From F23-B02 sp963633225 (GTDB lineage: Bacteria > Bacillota > Clostridia > Oscillospirales > Oscillospiraceae): a stretch of DNA of 29,954 bases. Shown here in pieces: positions 1 through 6,640 of the stretch. Under the pieces are notes generated by a model. The model searched no databases. It was given only the letters and a program-made list of their open reading frames with translations, and was not told the origin of the DNA. Positions within the stretch are counted from its first letter, which is position 1, and every line of letters begins with the position of its first letter. Location of the stretch: positions 1 through 29,954 of the forward strand of contig CAVGXR010000050.1 of assembly GCA_963633225.1 (NCBI GenBank). The letters run 5' to 3'. The position numbers were made by a program, and so were the translations under genes.

Positions 1-42
1 TTCCACATCATTTTGCGCACTTTCGTGCCGTTTTATAGCAAC

Positions 43-78
43 ACCCCCGTTTTCGCAAGCTGAAAACGGGGGTTCTTT
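43..78 (+). terminator. Intrinsic terminator of an upstream gene outside the window
   Basis: A perfect 12-bp stem (43-54 with 62-73) closes a 7-base loop and is followed by a T-rich stretch. No coding region in the window precedes it, so it most likely ends a plus-strand gene lying left of the window. Confidence 0.8.
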
Positions 79-90
79 GACAGGCTGGAA

Positions 91-119
91 AGCCCGTACC
101 GAAAATGGTACGGGCTTTT
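91..119 (+). terminator. Second intrinsic terminator in tandem
   Basis: A perfect 10-bp stem (91-100 with 107-116) has a GAAAAT loop, and its 3' end runs into a TTTT tract. It lies 18 bases after the first hairpin, so the two form a tandem terminator. The hairpin is nearly symmetric but has no T tract on the minus strand. Confidence 0.7.
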
Positions 120-160
120 GCGTATCACTGCGCGTTTTATCAATGTTAACAGACAGTTTG

Positions 161-205
161 TTGACAAAAAAATTCTCCGATGTAGAATGGTAGCATCGGA
201 GGTGA
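161..205 (+). promoter_or_regulatory. Sigma-A-type promoter with dyad over the -10 box, plus Shine-Dalgarno
   Basis: A consensus -35 TTGACA (161-166) is 16 bases from a -10 TAGAAT (183-188). A perfect 8-bp inverted repeat, CTCCGATG (175-182) and CATCGGAG (194-201), is centred on the -10 box. The transcript should start near 195 and would lack the left arm, so the dyad looks like a DNA operator and not an RNA hairpin. The right arm runs into the Shine-Dalgarno GGAGG (198-202) of the gene starting at 210. Confidence 0.7.
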
Positions 206-209
206 GCGC

Positions 210-425
210 ATGAAGAATAAAAGGCGCGAGGAGGACGAGGAGGTCCGCCGCGCAAAGGCGAATATACGCCGCGGCTTTATCATTGTCGTAGTTATCGCTG
301 CATTGCTCGCGCTCGTTGCTTATGCCATGATCGGCCTGCTCGATGCTCTGTCATCTCCCTTGGCGGAGATGGGTACATCGCTGATACCCGACGTGAGCGG
401 CATAATTTCTCACAGCAGAATATAG
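210..425 (+). CDS. Small single-pass membrane protein, unknown function
   Basis: This 71-residue protein is not one I can place in a family. Its first 21 residues are highly charged (KNKRREEDEEVRRAKANIRR) and are followed by a hydrophobic helix at about residues 23-45. A short polar tail follows, which suggests a type II-like or N-in single-pass membrane protein. The start ATG has a strong GGAGG Shine-Dalgarno eight bases ahead and a consensus promoter at 161-188, which is the main reason to believe the gene. A dyad across the -10 box suggests it is controlled by a dedicated repressor. It stands alone; the next genes are on the other strand. It could be a small stress or envelope peptide, but no function can be assigned. 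Confidence 0.65.
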   Translation: MKNKRREEDEEVRRAKANIRRGFIIVVVIAALLALVAYAMIGLLDALSSPLAEMGTSLIPDVSGIISHSRI

Positions 426-452
426 AGCTCGGCAGGAGTTTTCCTGCCGAGT
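425..452. repeat. 28-bp hairpin repeat, left copy
   Basis: This segment holds a perfect 10-bp stem (428-437 with 442-451) and is identical over 28 bases to 674-701. The left copy begins at the last base of the 71-residue gene's stop codon and has no T tract after it, unlike the right copy. The pair flanks the 453-673 element as a long direct repeat. Confidence 0.8.
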
Positions 453-673
453 CAGACTGTCAAAAAACCTATGCTACAGAGAAAAAAGTATCCGCGCAGC
501 GGGGGAGCTCGAGGGGGCAAGACCCGCCTCGAGTTAGATTATAGCCATCAAAAAAGCCTGAGCTATCAGGCGTTTTGACGAGCGGAGCGAGATTTTTCGT
601 GAAGCGCAAGCTTCACAAAAAATGTGGCGTTTTTTGAAGCGTGAAAAAAGTCGCAGACTTTTTTGACACGCTG
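453..673. mobile_element. 221-bp MITE-like noncoding element
   Basis: The element begins with CAGACTGTCAAAAAA (453-467) and ends with the inverted copy TTTTTTGACACGCTG (659-673), matching at 13 of 15 positions. It is flanked by a 28-bp exact direct repeat (425-452 and 674-701), as if a terminator hairpin had been duplicated on insertion. It encodes no protein. Inside are several hairpins: an imperfect one at about 509-534 bounded by CTCGAG, one at 556-571, a 7-bp stem with GCAA loop at 599-616, and a long one at 638-672. The structure suits a non-autonomous transposable element. The family is not recognised, and repeat copies elsewhere in the genome would be needed to prove mobility. Confidence 0.6.
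550..571 (-). terminator. Intrinsic terminator for the minus-strand operon
   Basis: Read on the minus strand, a 6-bp stem GCCTGA/TCAGGC with a TAGC loop (571-556) is followed by six T residues (555-550). It is the first hairpin with a proper T tract downstream of the Sel1 gene that ends at 707. It lies inside the MITE-like element, so the element may now supply the operon's terminator. Confidence 0.65.
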
Positions 674-708
674 GAGCTCGGCAGGAGTTTTCCTGCCGAG
701 TGTTTTTT
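674..708 (+). terminator. 28-bp hairpin repeat, right copy, with T tract
   Basis: This is the same 10-bp stem as at 428-451 (677-686 with 691-700), but here it is followed by TGTTTTTT, which makes a plus-strand terminator. It was probably the original terminator of the 71-residue gene before the 221-bp element came between them. It also lies immediately after the stop codon of the minus-strand Sel1 gene. Confidence 0.7.
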
Positions 709-1681
709 AATATTCTTCCATCATTTCACGAGAATCCATATCGCCGTTTTCGGCGGCTATGCGGTACCAGCGCATTGCCTCGTCGCGGTTTTGCTTTACG
801 CCGCTGCCGAGAGCGTAGCAGTCGCCTGTCATGCGCATACAGTCAACATCGCCGAGCTCTGCGGCTTTTTTGAACAGCTCAAAGGCCTTTTTCGGATTTT
901 CCTTCACGCCGAAGCCGTTATAATAGCAGCCGCCGGCAAGACGCATCGCGTCCACATTGCCGTTTTCAGCCGAGAGCTTCATCCAGCGGAAGGCCTCGGC
1001 GGGATCGGCCATGGTGCCGTCGCCGTTTGCGTAGCACACGGCAAGATCGTGCTGAGCCTCGGGATGCCCCATCTCGGCTGCGTTCTTGAACCACTCAAAG
1101 GCCGCCTGCGGATTCGGGAAGGTGCCCTCGCCGCGGTCATGGTTGAGCGCGGTCTTGTACATGGCATCGACCACTCCGGCCTCGGCTGCACGCTTGAAGC
1201 GGGCAAAGGCCTCCGCAGGGTCTTTTTTCGTACCGAAGCCCTGCTCGGAGCACAGTGCGCAGATATACATTGCCTCGGTATCTCCGGCGTTTGCCGCCAT
1301 GAGCGCCCATTTGTAGCATTCCTTTTCATTCTTCGATGCGCCCCTGCCCTTCTGATAGCACACGGCAAGGTTCAGCATGGCCTTAACGTGGCCGAGCTCG
1401 GCTGCACGTTTTAAAAGGTCAAAGGATTTTTTCTCGTCAAGCTCCGCAAAGCTCACGCCGCAGCGGAACAGCAGCTCCGGCAGCATCTCTGCCTCGATGC
1501 AGCCGAGGGCTACCGCCTCGTCGTAATACGCAGCGGCGGCGGGATCATCCTCGTTATCGTAGGCAGCTGCGCCTTTTCTGCGCAGCTCGGCACTTTTTTC
1601 GCCGTCCGAAAGGGTCGAGCTCATTATTTTTTCGATATCGGCAAAGACATCCTCAAGCTTCATTTTTATATATTTCGCCAT
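707..1681 (-). CDS. Sel1-like repeat protein
   Basis: This 324-residue protein is made almost entirely of about seven Sel1/TPR-like helical repeats of roughly 36 residues. The repeat signature A-x-x-G-x-x-x-A and G-x-G (for example AAELGHVKAMLNLAVCYQKG) recurs from about residue 80 to the end. Such solenoids bind proteins or peptides and are common scaffolds. No signal peptide or membrane segment is seen, so it is probably cytoplasmic. The frame is open to a TTG at 1693, but the ATG at 1681 has GAGG six bases upstream, overlapping the stop of the lipoprotein gene, so I chose it. It is the last gene of the Dlt-like operon. A role as an adaptor for that pathway is inference. Confidence 0.85.
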   Translation of the reverse strand: MAKYIKMKLEDVFADIEKIMSSTLSDGEKSAELRRKGAAAYDNEDDPAAAAYYDEAVALGCIEAEMLPELLFRCGVSFAELDEKKSFDLLKRAAELGHVKAMLNLAVCYQKGRGASKNEKECYKWALMAANAGDTEAMYICALCSEQGFGTKKDPAEAFARFKRAAEAGVVDAMYKTALNHDRGEGTFPNPQAAFEWFKNAAEMGHPEAQHDLAVCYANGDGTMADPAEAFRWMKLSAENGNVDAMRLAGGCYYNGFGVKENPKKAFELFKKAAELGDVDCMRMTGDCYALGSGVKQNRDEAMRWYRIAAENGDMDSREMMEEY

Positions 1682-1689
1682 AATCCACC

Positions 1690-2220
1690 TCAATCGTCGG
1701 TGTCGTTTGCGGCAACGGTGTATTCAACAGCCTTTAAGCTGCCGTCTGAACCGGCCTGCATTCTGAACAGGGTCGAGCCGGCGACGAACTTATAGGTGTC
1801 GCCCGACTGCGTGTATTCAATGCCGTCCATAAGCGAAAGCGCCTCGTCGAGCTTCATGCCGATCTTCACGCCCTGCGGATTTGAAACGGTGTCGTCGGCA
1901 AGGGTGATGCCGGTGATGCGCTCAGTGCCGTCAACGTCGTTTACAAGCAGCTCAAAGCCATCGTAGTAATAAAACTTATCCTTGCCCTGATACGCGCAGC
2001 TGTTGGATTCAAAGGTGCTGACAGGCTCGCCGAGGGCATTGAGCACGGTGTCGGCGGGATCGAGTATGCCGAACTTCACATCGCCCGAGGCGTAGTACAG
2101 CTCGCCGTAATCGGCCTTGTATTCATTGTCTGCTTCGCTGCCGCTGTCATTCGTATCTCCGCAGGCGCACAGCGCAAAAACGCAGGCGGCGGCAAGGATC
2201 ACAGCAATTATTTTCTTCAT
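1690..2220 (-). CDS. Predicted lipoprotein of the Dlt-like operon
   Basis: This 176-residue protein has a lipoprotein signal peptide: a KK n-region, a hydrophobic core, and a lipobox LCAC with Cys20 as the lipidated residue. An acidic, Ser/Asn-rich linker follows, and then a compact domain of about 130 residues with aromatic-rich strands (FYYYDGFELLV) and an IGMKLDEALSLM segment that recalls small BamE/SmpA- or BLIP-like folds. That fold assignment is tentative. The start ATG overlaps the stop of the upstream SGNH-like gene as ATGA and has GGAGG seven bases ahead. The position suggests an extracytoplasmic accessory protein for surface acylation. The function is unknown. Confidence 0.85.
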   Translation of the reverse strand: MKKIIAVILAAACVFALCACGDTNDSGSEADNEYKADYGELYYASGDVKFGILDPADTVLNALGEPVSTFESNSCAYQGKDKFYYYDGFELLVNDVDGTERITGITLADDTVSNPQGVKIGMKLDEALSLMDGIEYTQSGDTYKFVAGSTLFRMQAGSDGSLKAVEYTVAANDTDD

Positions 2221-3305
2221 TTTTCGTCCTCCAATGTCCAGCTTTTAAGATATCCGTATTCCTCGAGCTCGGCCTTCTGCGCGGCCAGAAGCTCATAGTA
2301 TGCCTCGCTCTTATCCGACCAATCAGCGGCAAGAGTTTCGTCGCTCCTGCGGTCGGGCACGTCATAGTCCTCCGCAAGGATAGCTGCAAAATAGCGTGAG
2401 AGCTTCTCCGCTCCGTAGATATTCAGGTGCAGCCCGGCATCGTATGTGTCCGTCTGCATGTCTATTCCGATCTCGTCGGATACATTCAGGAGATTTATGT
2501 AGTCAAGGCCGTGCTCGGCGGCATAGGCGCTTATCTGCTCGTCCCACTGCTCGTACCAGTAAGGCCACAGGCTCGGCGATTTTATGAGCACGAGCTTTGC
2601 TCCGTTAGCATCGCACAGCTTCTGCATTTTGTCAAGGTATTCCCAGCAGGTATCGCCGAGCGTGTAGTTGTCCAGAACCGGCGCTGTCGGCAGCTTCGTC
2701 ATGGGCTCAACGTCTGCGCGCATGAGGTAGCCCGCTATCGTCACGGGATCGCGGTGAAAGGCGTACTGAAAGTCCTCCGCCGTGAGCTCCGACCAGCGCG
2801 AATGATAGCGCAGGAAGGGTATGAGATAGCTTATAAGCTCCTCGTCCTCGGTCATTGAGGCCTTTATCGCAGCTATCTTGTGCTTTGACAGGGGCATACC
2901 GTCGAGCGTCATGCGGTTGTATGCCTCGCTCTGCGGCGTATCGTACTTCATCGACTGCACGTTGTACACAACGACCTTCGGGCTTTCGCGCTCAAAGACC
3001 TCCTCGAGCAGGTAATACGACTGCCATATGAGTTGCTGTGCCGAGCCGCGGATATAGCTCGTTATGCCCTTTTCCTCCCACATCGTGACGGGCGAGAAGT
3101 TCTCGTAGACCTCGCAGTCGCCGACGAATATCACGTCGTGCGGGTTTTCCTCGTCGTAATATTCCTGCGTCATTGCGCCCTCTAAAACGCCTGACATGTA
3201 TTTCGGCTCGAATATCCTGCCCAGCAGCCACAGCGCCGCACACAGCAGCAGAACAAACAGCACAAGGCATCCGATATGCAGTTTTTTATTGCTTTTTTCG
3301 CTCAT
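2217..3305 (-). CDS. SGNH-like membrane-anchored protein (DltD-like) with Cys at the nucleophile position
   Basis: This 362-residue protein has an N-terminal membrane anchor (about residues 10-28) and an extracytoplasmic SGNH/GDSL-like domain. Block I reads VGDCEVYENF, with Cys64 where the family normally has Ser. Block V reads YDAGLHLN, with Asp289 and His293, followed by the GAEKLSRYF segment typical of this fold. In Dlt and AlgI-type systems such proteins work with an MBOAT partner to move an acyl or aminoacyl group onto a surface polymer, or to remove it. The gene follows the MBOAT gene by 8 bases, its Shine-Dalgarno GAGG overlaps that gene's stop codon, and its own stop overlaps the lipoprotein start. 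A DltD-like role is inferred from the context; direct similarity to classical DltD looks weak. Confidence 0.8.
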   Translation of the reverse strand: MSEKSNKKLHIGCLVLFVLLLCAALWLLGRIFEPKYMSGVLEGAMTQEYYDEENPHDVIFVGDCEVYENFSPVTMWEEKGITSYIRGSAQQLIWQSYYLLEEVFERESPKVVVYNVQSMKYDTPQSEAYNRMTLDGMPLSKHKIAAIKASMTEDEELISYLIPFLRYHSRWSELTAEDFQYAFHRDPVTIAGYLMRADVEPMTKLPTAPVLDNYTLGDTCWEYLDKMQKLCDANGAKLVLIKSPSLWPYWYEQWDEQISAYAAEHGLDYINLLNVSDEIGIDMQTDTYDAGLHLNIYGAEKLSRYFAAILAEDYDVPDRRSDETLAADWSDKSEAYYELLAAQKAELEEYGYLKSWTLEDEK

Positions 3306-3313
3306 TTATGACC

Positions 3314-4900
3314 TCAAAACTGATTATATATAAACTGCGATGCGTCATAGCCCACGCCGTATGCTCCGAAGGTGAGCACCGCAAGGGCAAGGGCAAAGAA
3401 CAGAGCATAGCTCAAAACGGGTCTTTCCCAGAGAAGCTCCCGCACGCTGCCGTGCTTTTCCTGCACGCAGGAGACGGTGAACATGACTATAATACCCGCA
3501 AACGCTACGATGTAGTCCGCTCCGCTCAGGCCAAGCTGCAAAAGCGTTCCCGAGAATGCCTCGCGCCAGTTGAGCTCCGTGAACACCGTGCCCAGCGCCC
3601 GAAACGATATTCCAACGTCGCGGTAGCAGTCGAGTACCCGCAGCGAGCACATGAGAAGAAAGGTTCTGAGCGTTTCAAACACTCTGTAGCCGAAGCCGGA
3701 CACGAGTGCCTCGTGCTTTGCGCGAAAGTGCTGCGACAGAGGCTTGAACTCCTCGGCAAGCAGAATGAAGAATGCGTTTAAAAGTCCCCACACGACGAAG
3801 TTCCACGCAGCGCCGTGCCACAGGCCCGTCAGGAACCATGTGACGATCGTTGAGACATAGACCGGCAGCTTTCTGCCGAAGCCGTCAGATATTTTTCTGC
3901 GCGCCGATTTCGAGAGCTTCAAAAGCCACGGTGCGACGGACAGCGGATAGAAGATATAGTCCTTGAACCATGTGCCCATCGAGATGTGCCAGCGCCGCCA
4001 GTATTCGGCGATATTGCGCGAGAAATACGGGCGGATAAAGTTCTCCTGAACCTTTATGCCCAGCACCTGCGCAACGCCTATGGTTATGTCTATGCCGCCG
4101 GTGAAGTCGGCGTAGAGCTCGGCTGCATACAGCACGGCGCCGATGAACACATACGCGCCAGTGTATGCCGCAGGATCGCCGCACAGCGCCGTCACAGCAG
4201 CAAGCAGTCTGTCGGCAATGACGAGCTTTTTGAAATAGCCCCAGAGTATGCGCTGAAGGCCGAAGGATATCTGCTTGAAGTCGGCCTCGTGCTCGGCGTA
4301 AAGCGTCGTTTTCAGGTCGTTAAAGCGCGAGATGGGTCCCTGTATAAGCAGCGGGAAAAAGGATGTGAACAGCGCCGTGCGCAGTATGCTCTTTTCCGGC
4401 TGCGTCTTTTCCCAGTACACGTCGATGACATAGCTGACGGTCTGGAAGGTGTAAAACGATATGCCCAGCGGCAGCACCCAATCGACCTGTGCAAGCTGCG
4501 CGGAAAACAGGGTGTTTACATTGCTTATAAGGAAGTTTGTGTACTTGAGCGCCGCAAGTATGCCGAGGTCGGCAAGCAGCGCGAGCACAAATATCGTCCT
4601 GCGCCGCTTTTCGCAGCGTTTTTTATACTCCCTGCGCTCCGCTCTCTCGAGCGCCCTGCCCTGCTCGGAGGCAAGATACGCCCTCTGCTTTTCGAACGAA
4701 GCACCCATGAGGTTCGCTGCTATCCATGAAACGAGCACCGTCGCCGCCATGAAGCAAAGCCCCTTCCAGCCGGAGCAGGCGTAGAACAGCAGGTCGGCGG
4801 CAAGAAGCAGCAGCCACTGAAAGCGCTTGGGTATTATATAGTAGTACAGTACAAAAAGCGCTGCGAGGAAGGCTATGAAGCCATAGGATGTAAACAGCAC
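3314..4900 (-). CDS. MBOAT family O-acyltransferase (DltB/AlgI-like)
   Basis: This 528-residue polytopic membrane protein has about ten or more hydrophobic segments. The MBOAT signature is clear: EYWRRWHISMGTWFKDYIFYPL around residues 299-320 and the catalytic block TGLWHGAAWNFVVWG, with His362. The family takes an activated acyl or D-alanyl group, here presumably from the carrier protein encoded just upstream, and passes it across the membrane to a polymer. The start is a GTG three bases after the carrier-protein stop and has little Shine-Dalgarno, so translational coupling is likely. The length fits AlgI/PatA-type proteins better than classical DltB, which is about 400 residues. Confidence 0.92.
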   Translation of the reverse strand: MLFTSYGFIAFLAALFVLYYYIIPKRFQWLLLLAADLLFYACSGWKGLCFMAATVLVSWIAANLMGASFEKQRAYLASEQGRALERAERREYKKRCEKRRRTIFVLALLADLGILAALKYTNFLISNVNTLFSAQLAQVDWVLPLGISFYTFQTVSYVIDVYWEKTQPEKSILRTALFTSFFPLLIQGPISRFNDLKTTLYAEHEADFKQISFGLQRILWGYFKKLVIADRLLAAVTALCGDPAAYTGAYVFIGAVLYAAELYADFTGGIDITIGVAQVLGIKVQENFIRPYFSRNIAEYWRRWHISMGTWFKDYIFYPLSVAPWLLKLSKSARRKISDGFGRKLPVYVSTIVTWFLTGLWHGAAWNFVVWGLLNAFFILLAEEFKPLSQHFRAKHEALVSGFGYRVFETLRTFLLMCSLRVLDCYRDVGISFRALGTVFTELNWREAFSGTLLQLGLSGADYIVAFAGIIVMFTVSCVQEKHGSVRELLWERPVLSYALFFALALAVLTFGAYGVGYDASQFIYNQF

Positions 4901-4903
4901 GGC

Positions 4904-5131
4904 TTACTCGTCAAGCAGGCGGTTCACCATGTTGAGCATGGCTTCGGCGGAGTTGAAATTCTCCGGCACGATATCGCGTGCGGGAATGGTGATGTCAAAG
5001 GCATCAGACAGCTCTGCGATAACGGTCACGATATCGAGGCTTTCGAGTATGCCGTCGTCGATAAGGGTCTTGCAGTTTTCAAAGTCAACGTCAAGGCTGA
5101 GGCCGTTGAGTATTTCAAGAATTTCGTCCAT
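4904..5131 (-). CDS. Acyl carrier protein (DltC-like)
   Basis: This acidic protein of 75 residues has the phosphopantetheine site GILESLDIV, with Ser31 as the attachment residue, and the usual four-helix pattern. It should carry an acyl or aminoacyl thioester loaded by the adenylation enzyme encoded upstream and deliver it to the MBOAT protein. The frame can start at a GTG (5137) that overlaps the upstream stop, but the ATG at 5131 has GGAG eight bases ahead and is preferred. No phosphopantetheinyl transferase is encoded nearby, so a housekeeping one must act on it. Confidence 0.92.
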   Translation of the reverse strand: MDEILEILNGLSLDVDFENCKTLIDDGILESLDIVTVIAELSDAFDITIPARDIVPENFNSAEAMLNMVNRLLDE

Positions 5132-5133
5132 GG

Positions 5134-6639
5134 TCACATCTCCGTTTGTAATAATAATGAATTTCTGTCTATCTTACCGTTTTCCAAAAGCGGCAGAGCA
5201 TCCAGCTGTTTTATCCTCGACGGCAGCATATAGCGCGGGAGCATACCCCTGAGGTATCTGCCGAGTGCCTTCTCGTCTGCCGTGCCCATATAGAACATGA
5301 ATATTCTGCCCTTATCCCTGTTGAACAGGCAGCAGGAGCGCACAACGCCCTCGCAGCCGTCGGCGCAGGCCTCTATCTCGCCGAGCTCGACACGGTGACC
5401 CATGTTCTTTATCTGCTGATCCTTGCGCGAAACAAACACCAGCTCGCCGCGCTCGTTGAGCCTGCCGAGATCGCCGGTTCGGTATATGAGCTCGGGGTAG
5501 TGCCGGTTGAGCGGGTTCTGCGTAAAGGCTGCCGCAGTGCGCTCGGGATCGTCAAAATATCCGTGCGTGAGCGCCGTGCCGCGTATGCATATCTCGCCCG
5601 TTTCGCCGGCAGATGCCTGCGTATCGTCGTCGCGCAGGAGCATAAAGCCCGTGTTGTCGAAGGGGCTGCCGGCGGGAATGGGCTCTGAGTCCTTAAACTC
5701 GCGGTCAACGACGAAGTAGAACGACATGCCTGTAGCCTCCGTCGGGCCGTAGAGATTGATAAACCTCGCGTTCGGGCAGGCCTCCTGCCAGAGCCGCAGC
5801 TGCTTTACGGGAAACACCTCGCTGCCGAAGCAGACCGTTTTCATATACTGCGGCCTTATATCCTCGAACGCACCGAGGCCGGATATTATGGTCAGTGCCG
5901 AGGCGACCCAGCAGATGGTGTTGACCCTGTGCCGGTTTAAAAATTCCACCGCCTTAAGCGGCATAAGGAACAGGCTCTGCTGCATGAGATAGGCCGTCGA
6001 GCCGCATTTTATGACCGACAGCAGCTCCTTCATGCAGGCATCGACATACAGCGGCACCTGCATGGCAAAAACGCTGTTTTCATCCGCGCCGATAACGGGG
6101 CACAGGGCGTTTGCATAGTCTATCAGCGCCCTGTGGCTGCCGGTAACGCCCTTTGGAACGCCGGTGCTGCCGGAGGTAAAGACGATGTACGCGGGGTCTG
6201 TGTCAATGCACTCTGCTCGCACAGCTTTAAGCGCCGCGGCGTTCTCTCCGGCGGAGAAGAGCTCGGAGGCATCTATGACGCTGCCCTCCGGCGCAAGGCG
6301 CACGGCGAGCTCGCGTGAGCCCTCATCGCAGATAACGGCTCTCGGCCTCAGACGCTGCAATATCATTTGCAGCCTGAACAGCGGCATGGACGCATCCAGC
6401 GGAACGTAATAGCAGCCGGCATAGAGCACCGCGAAAAACGCGGCGACGGTTTTCGGCGCTTTTTTCATAAACACCGCAACGGGCTCGCCTTTAAGCCCCC
6501 GCTGTATGAGCGCCGAGCCTCCGGCGCGGGAAAGATGCAGGAGCTCGGAAAAGCTCAGGCTCTCCTCCCCGTCGGAGAATGCCGTCCTGTCTCCGTACAG
6601 CGGCGCTGTCTGTTCCAAAAATTCAAGTACGTTTTTCAT
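5134..6639 (-). CDS. AMP-dependent adenylation enzyme (DltA-like ligase)
   Basis: This 501-residue ANL-superfamily enzyme should activate a carboxylic or amino acid as an adenylate and load it onto the adjacent carrier protein. Core motifs are intact: A3 IVFTSGSTGVPKG (152-164), A5 NLYGPTEATG (295-304), A7 YRTGDLGRL, A8 KNMGHRVELGEIE, and A10 ENGKIDR with the catalytic Lys489. The overall size and layout match DltA. At the position where DltA has FCGE, whose Cys helps select D-alanine, this protein reads FGSE (271-274). The substrate may therefore differ from D-alanine. Its ATG is one base after the stop of the transglutaminase gene, with almost no Shine-Dalgarno, so it is probably coupled to that gene. 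Confidence 0.9.
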   Translation of the reverse strand: MKNVLEFLEQTAPLYGDRTAFSDGEESLSFSELLHLSRAGGSALIQRGLKGEPVAVFMKKAPKTVAAFFAVLYAGCYYVPLDASMPLFRLQMILQRLRPRAVICDEGSRELAVRLAPEGSVIDASELFSAGENAAALKAVRAECIDTDPAYIVFTSGSTGVPKGVTGSHRALIDYANALCPVIGADENSVFAMQVPLYVDACMKELLSVIKCGSTAYLMQQSLFLMPLKAVEFLNRHRVNTICWVASALTIISGLGAFEDIRPQYMKTVCFGSEVFPVKQLRLWQEACPNARFINLYGPTEATGMSFYFVVDREFKDSEPIPAGSPFDNTGFMLLRDDDTQASAGETGEICIRGTALTHGYFDDPERTAAAFTQNPLNRHYPELIYRTGDLGRLNERGELVFVSRKDQQIKNMGHRVELGEIEACADGCEGVVRSCCLFNRDKGRIFMFYMGTADEKALGRYLRGMLPRYMLPSRIKQLDALPLLENGKIDRNSLLLQTEM

Positions 6640-6640
6640 T

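Noticed and set aside
641..1414. A 257-codon plus-strand frame over the Sel1 gene.
   Set aside because: It mirrors the periodic Sel1 repeats on the other strand and starts inside a hairpin.
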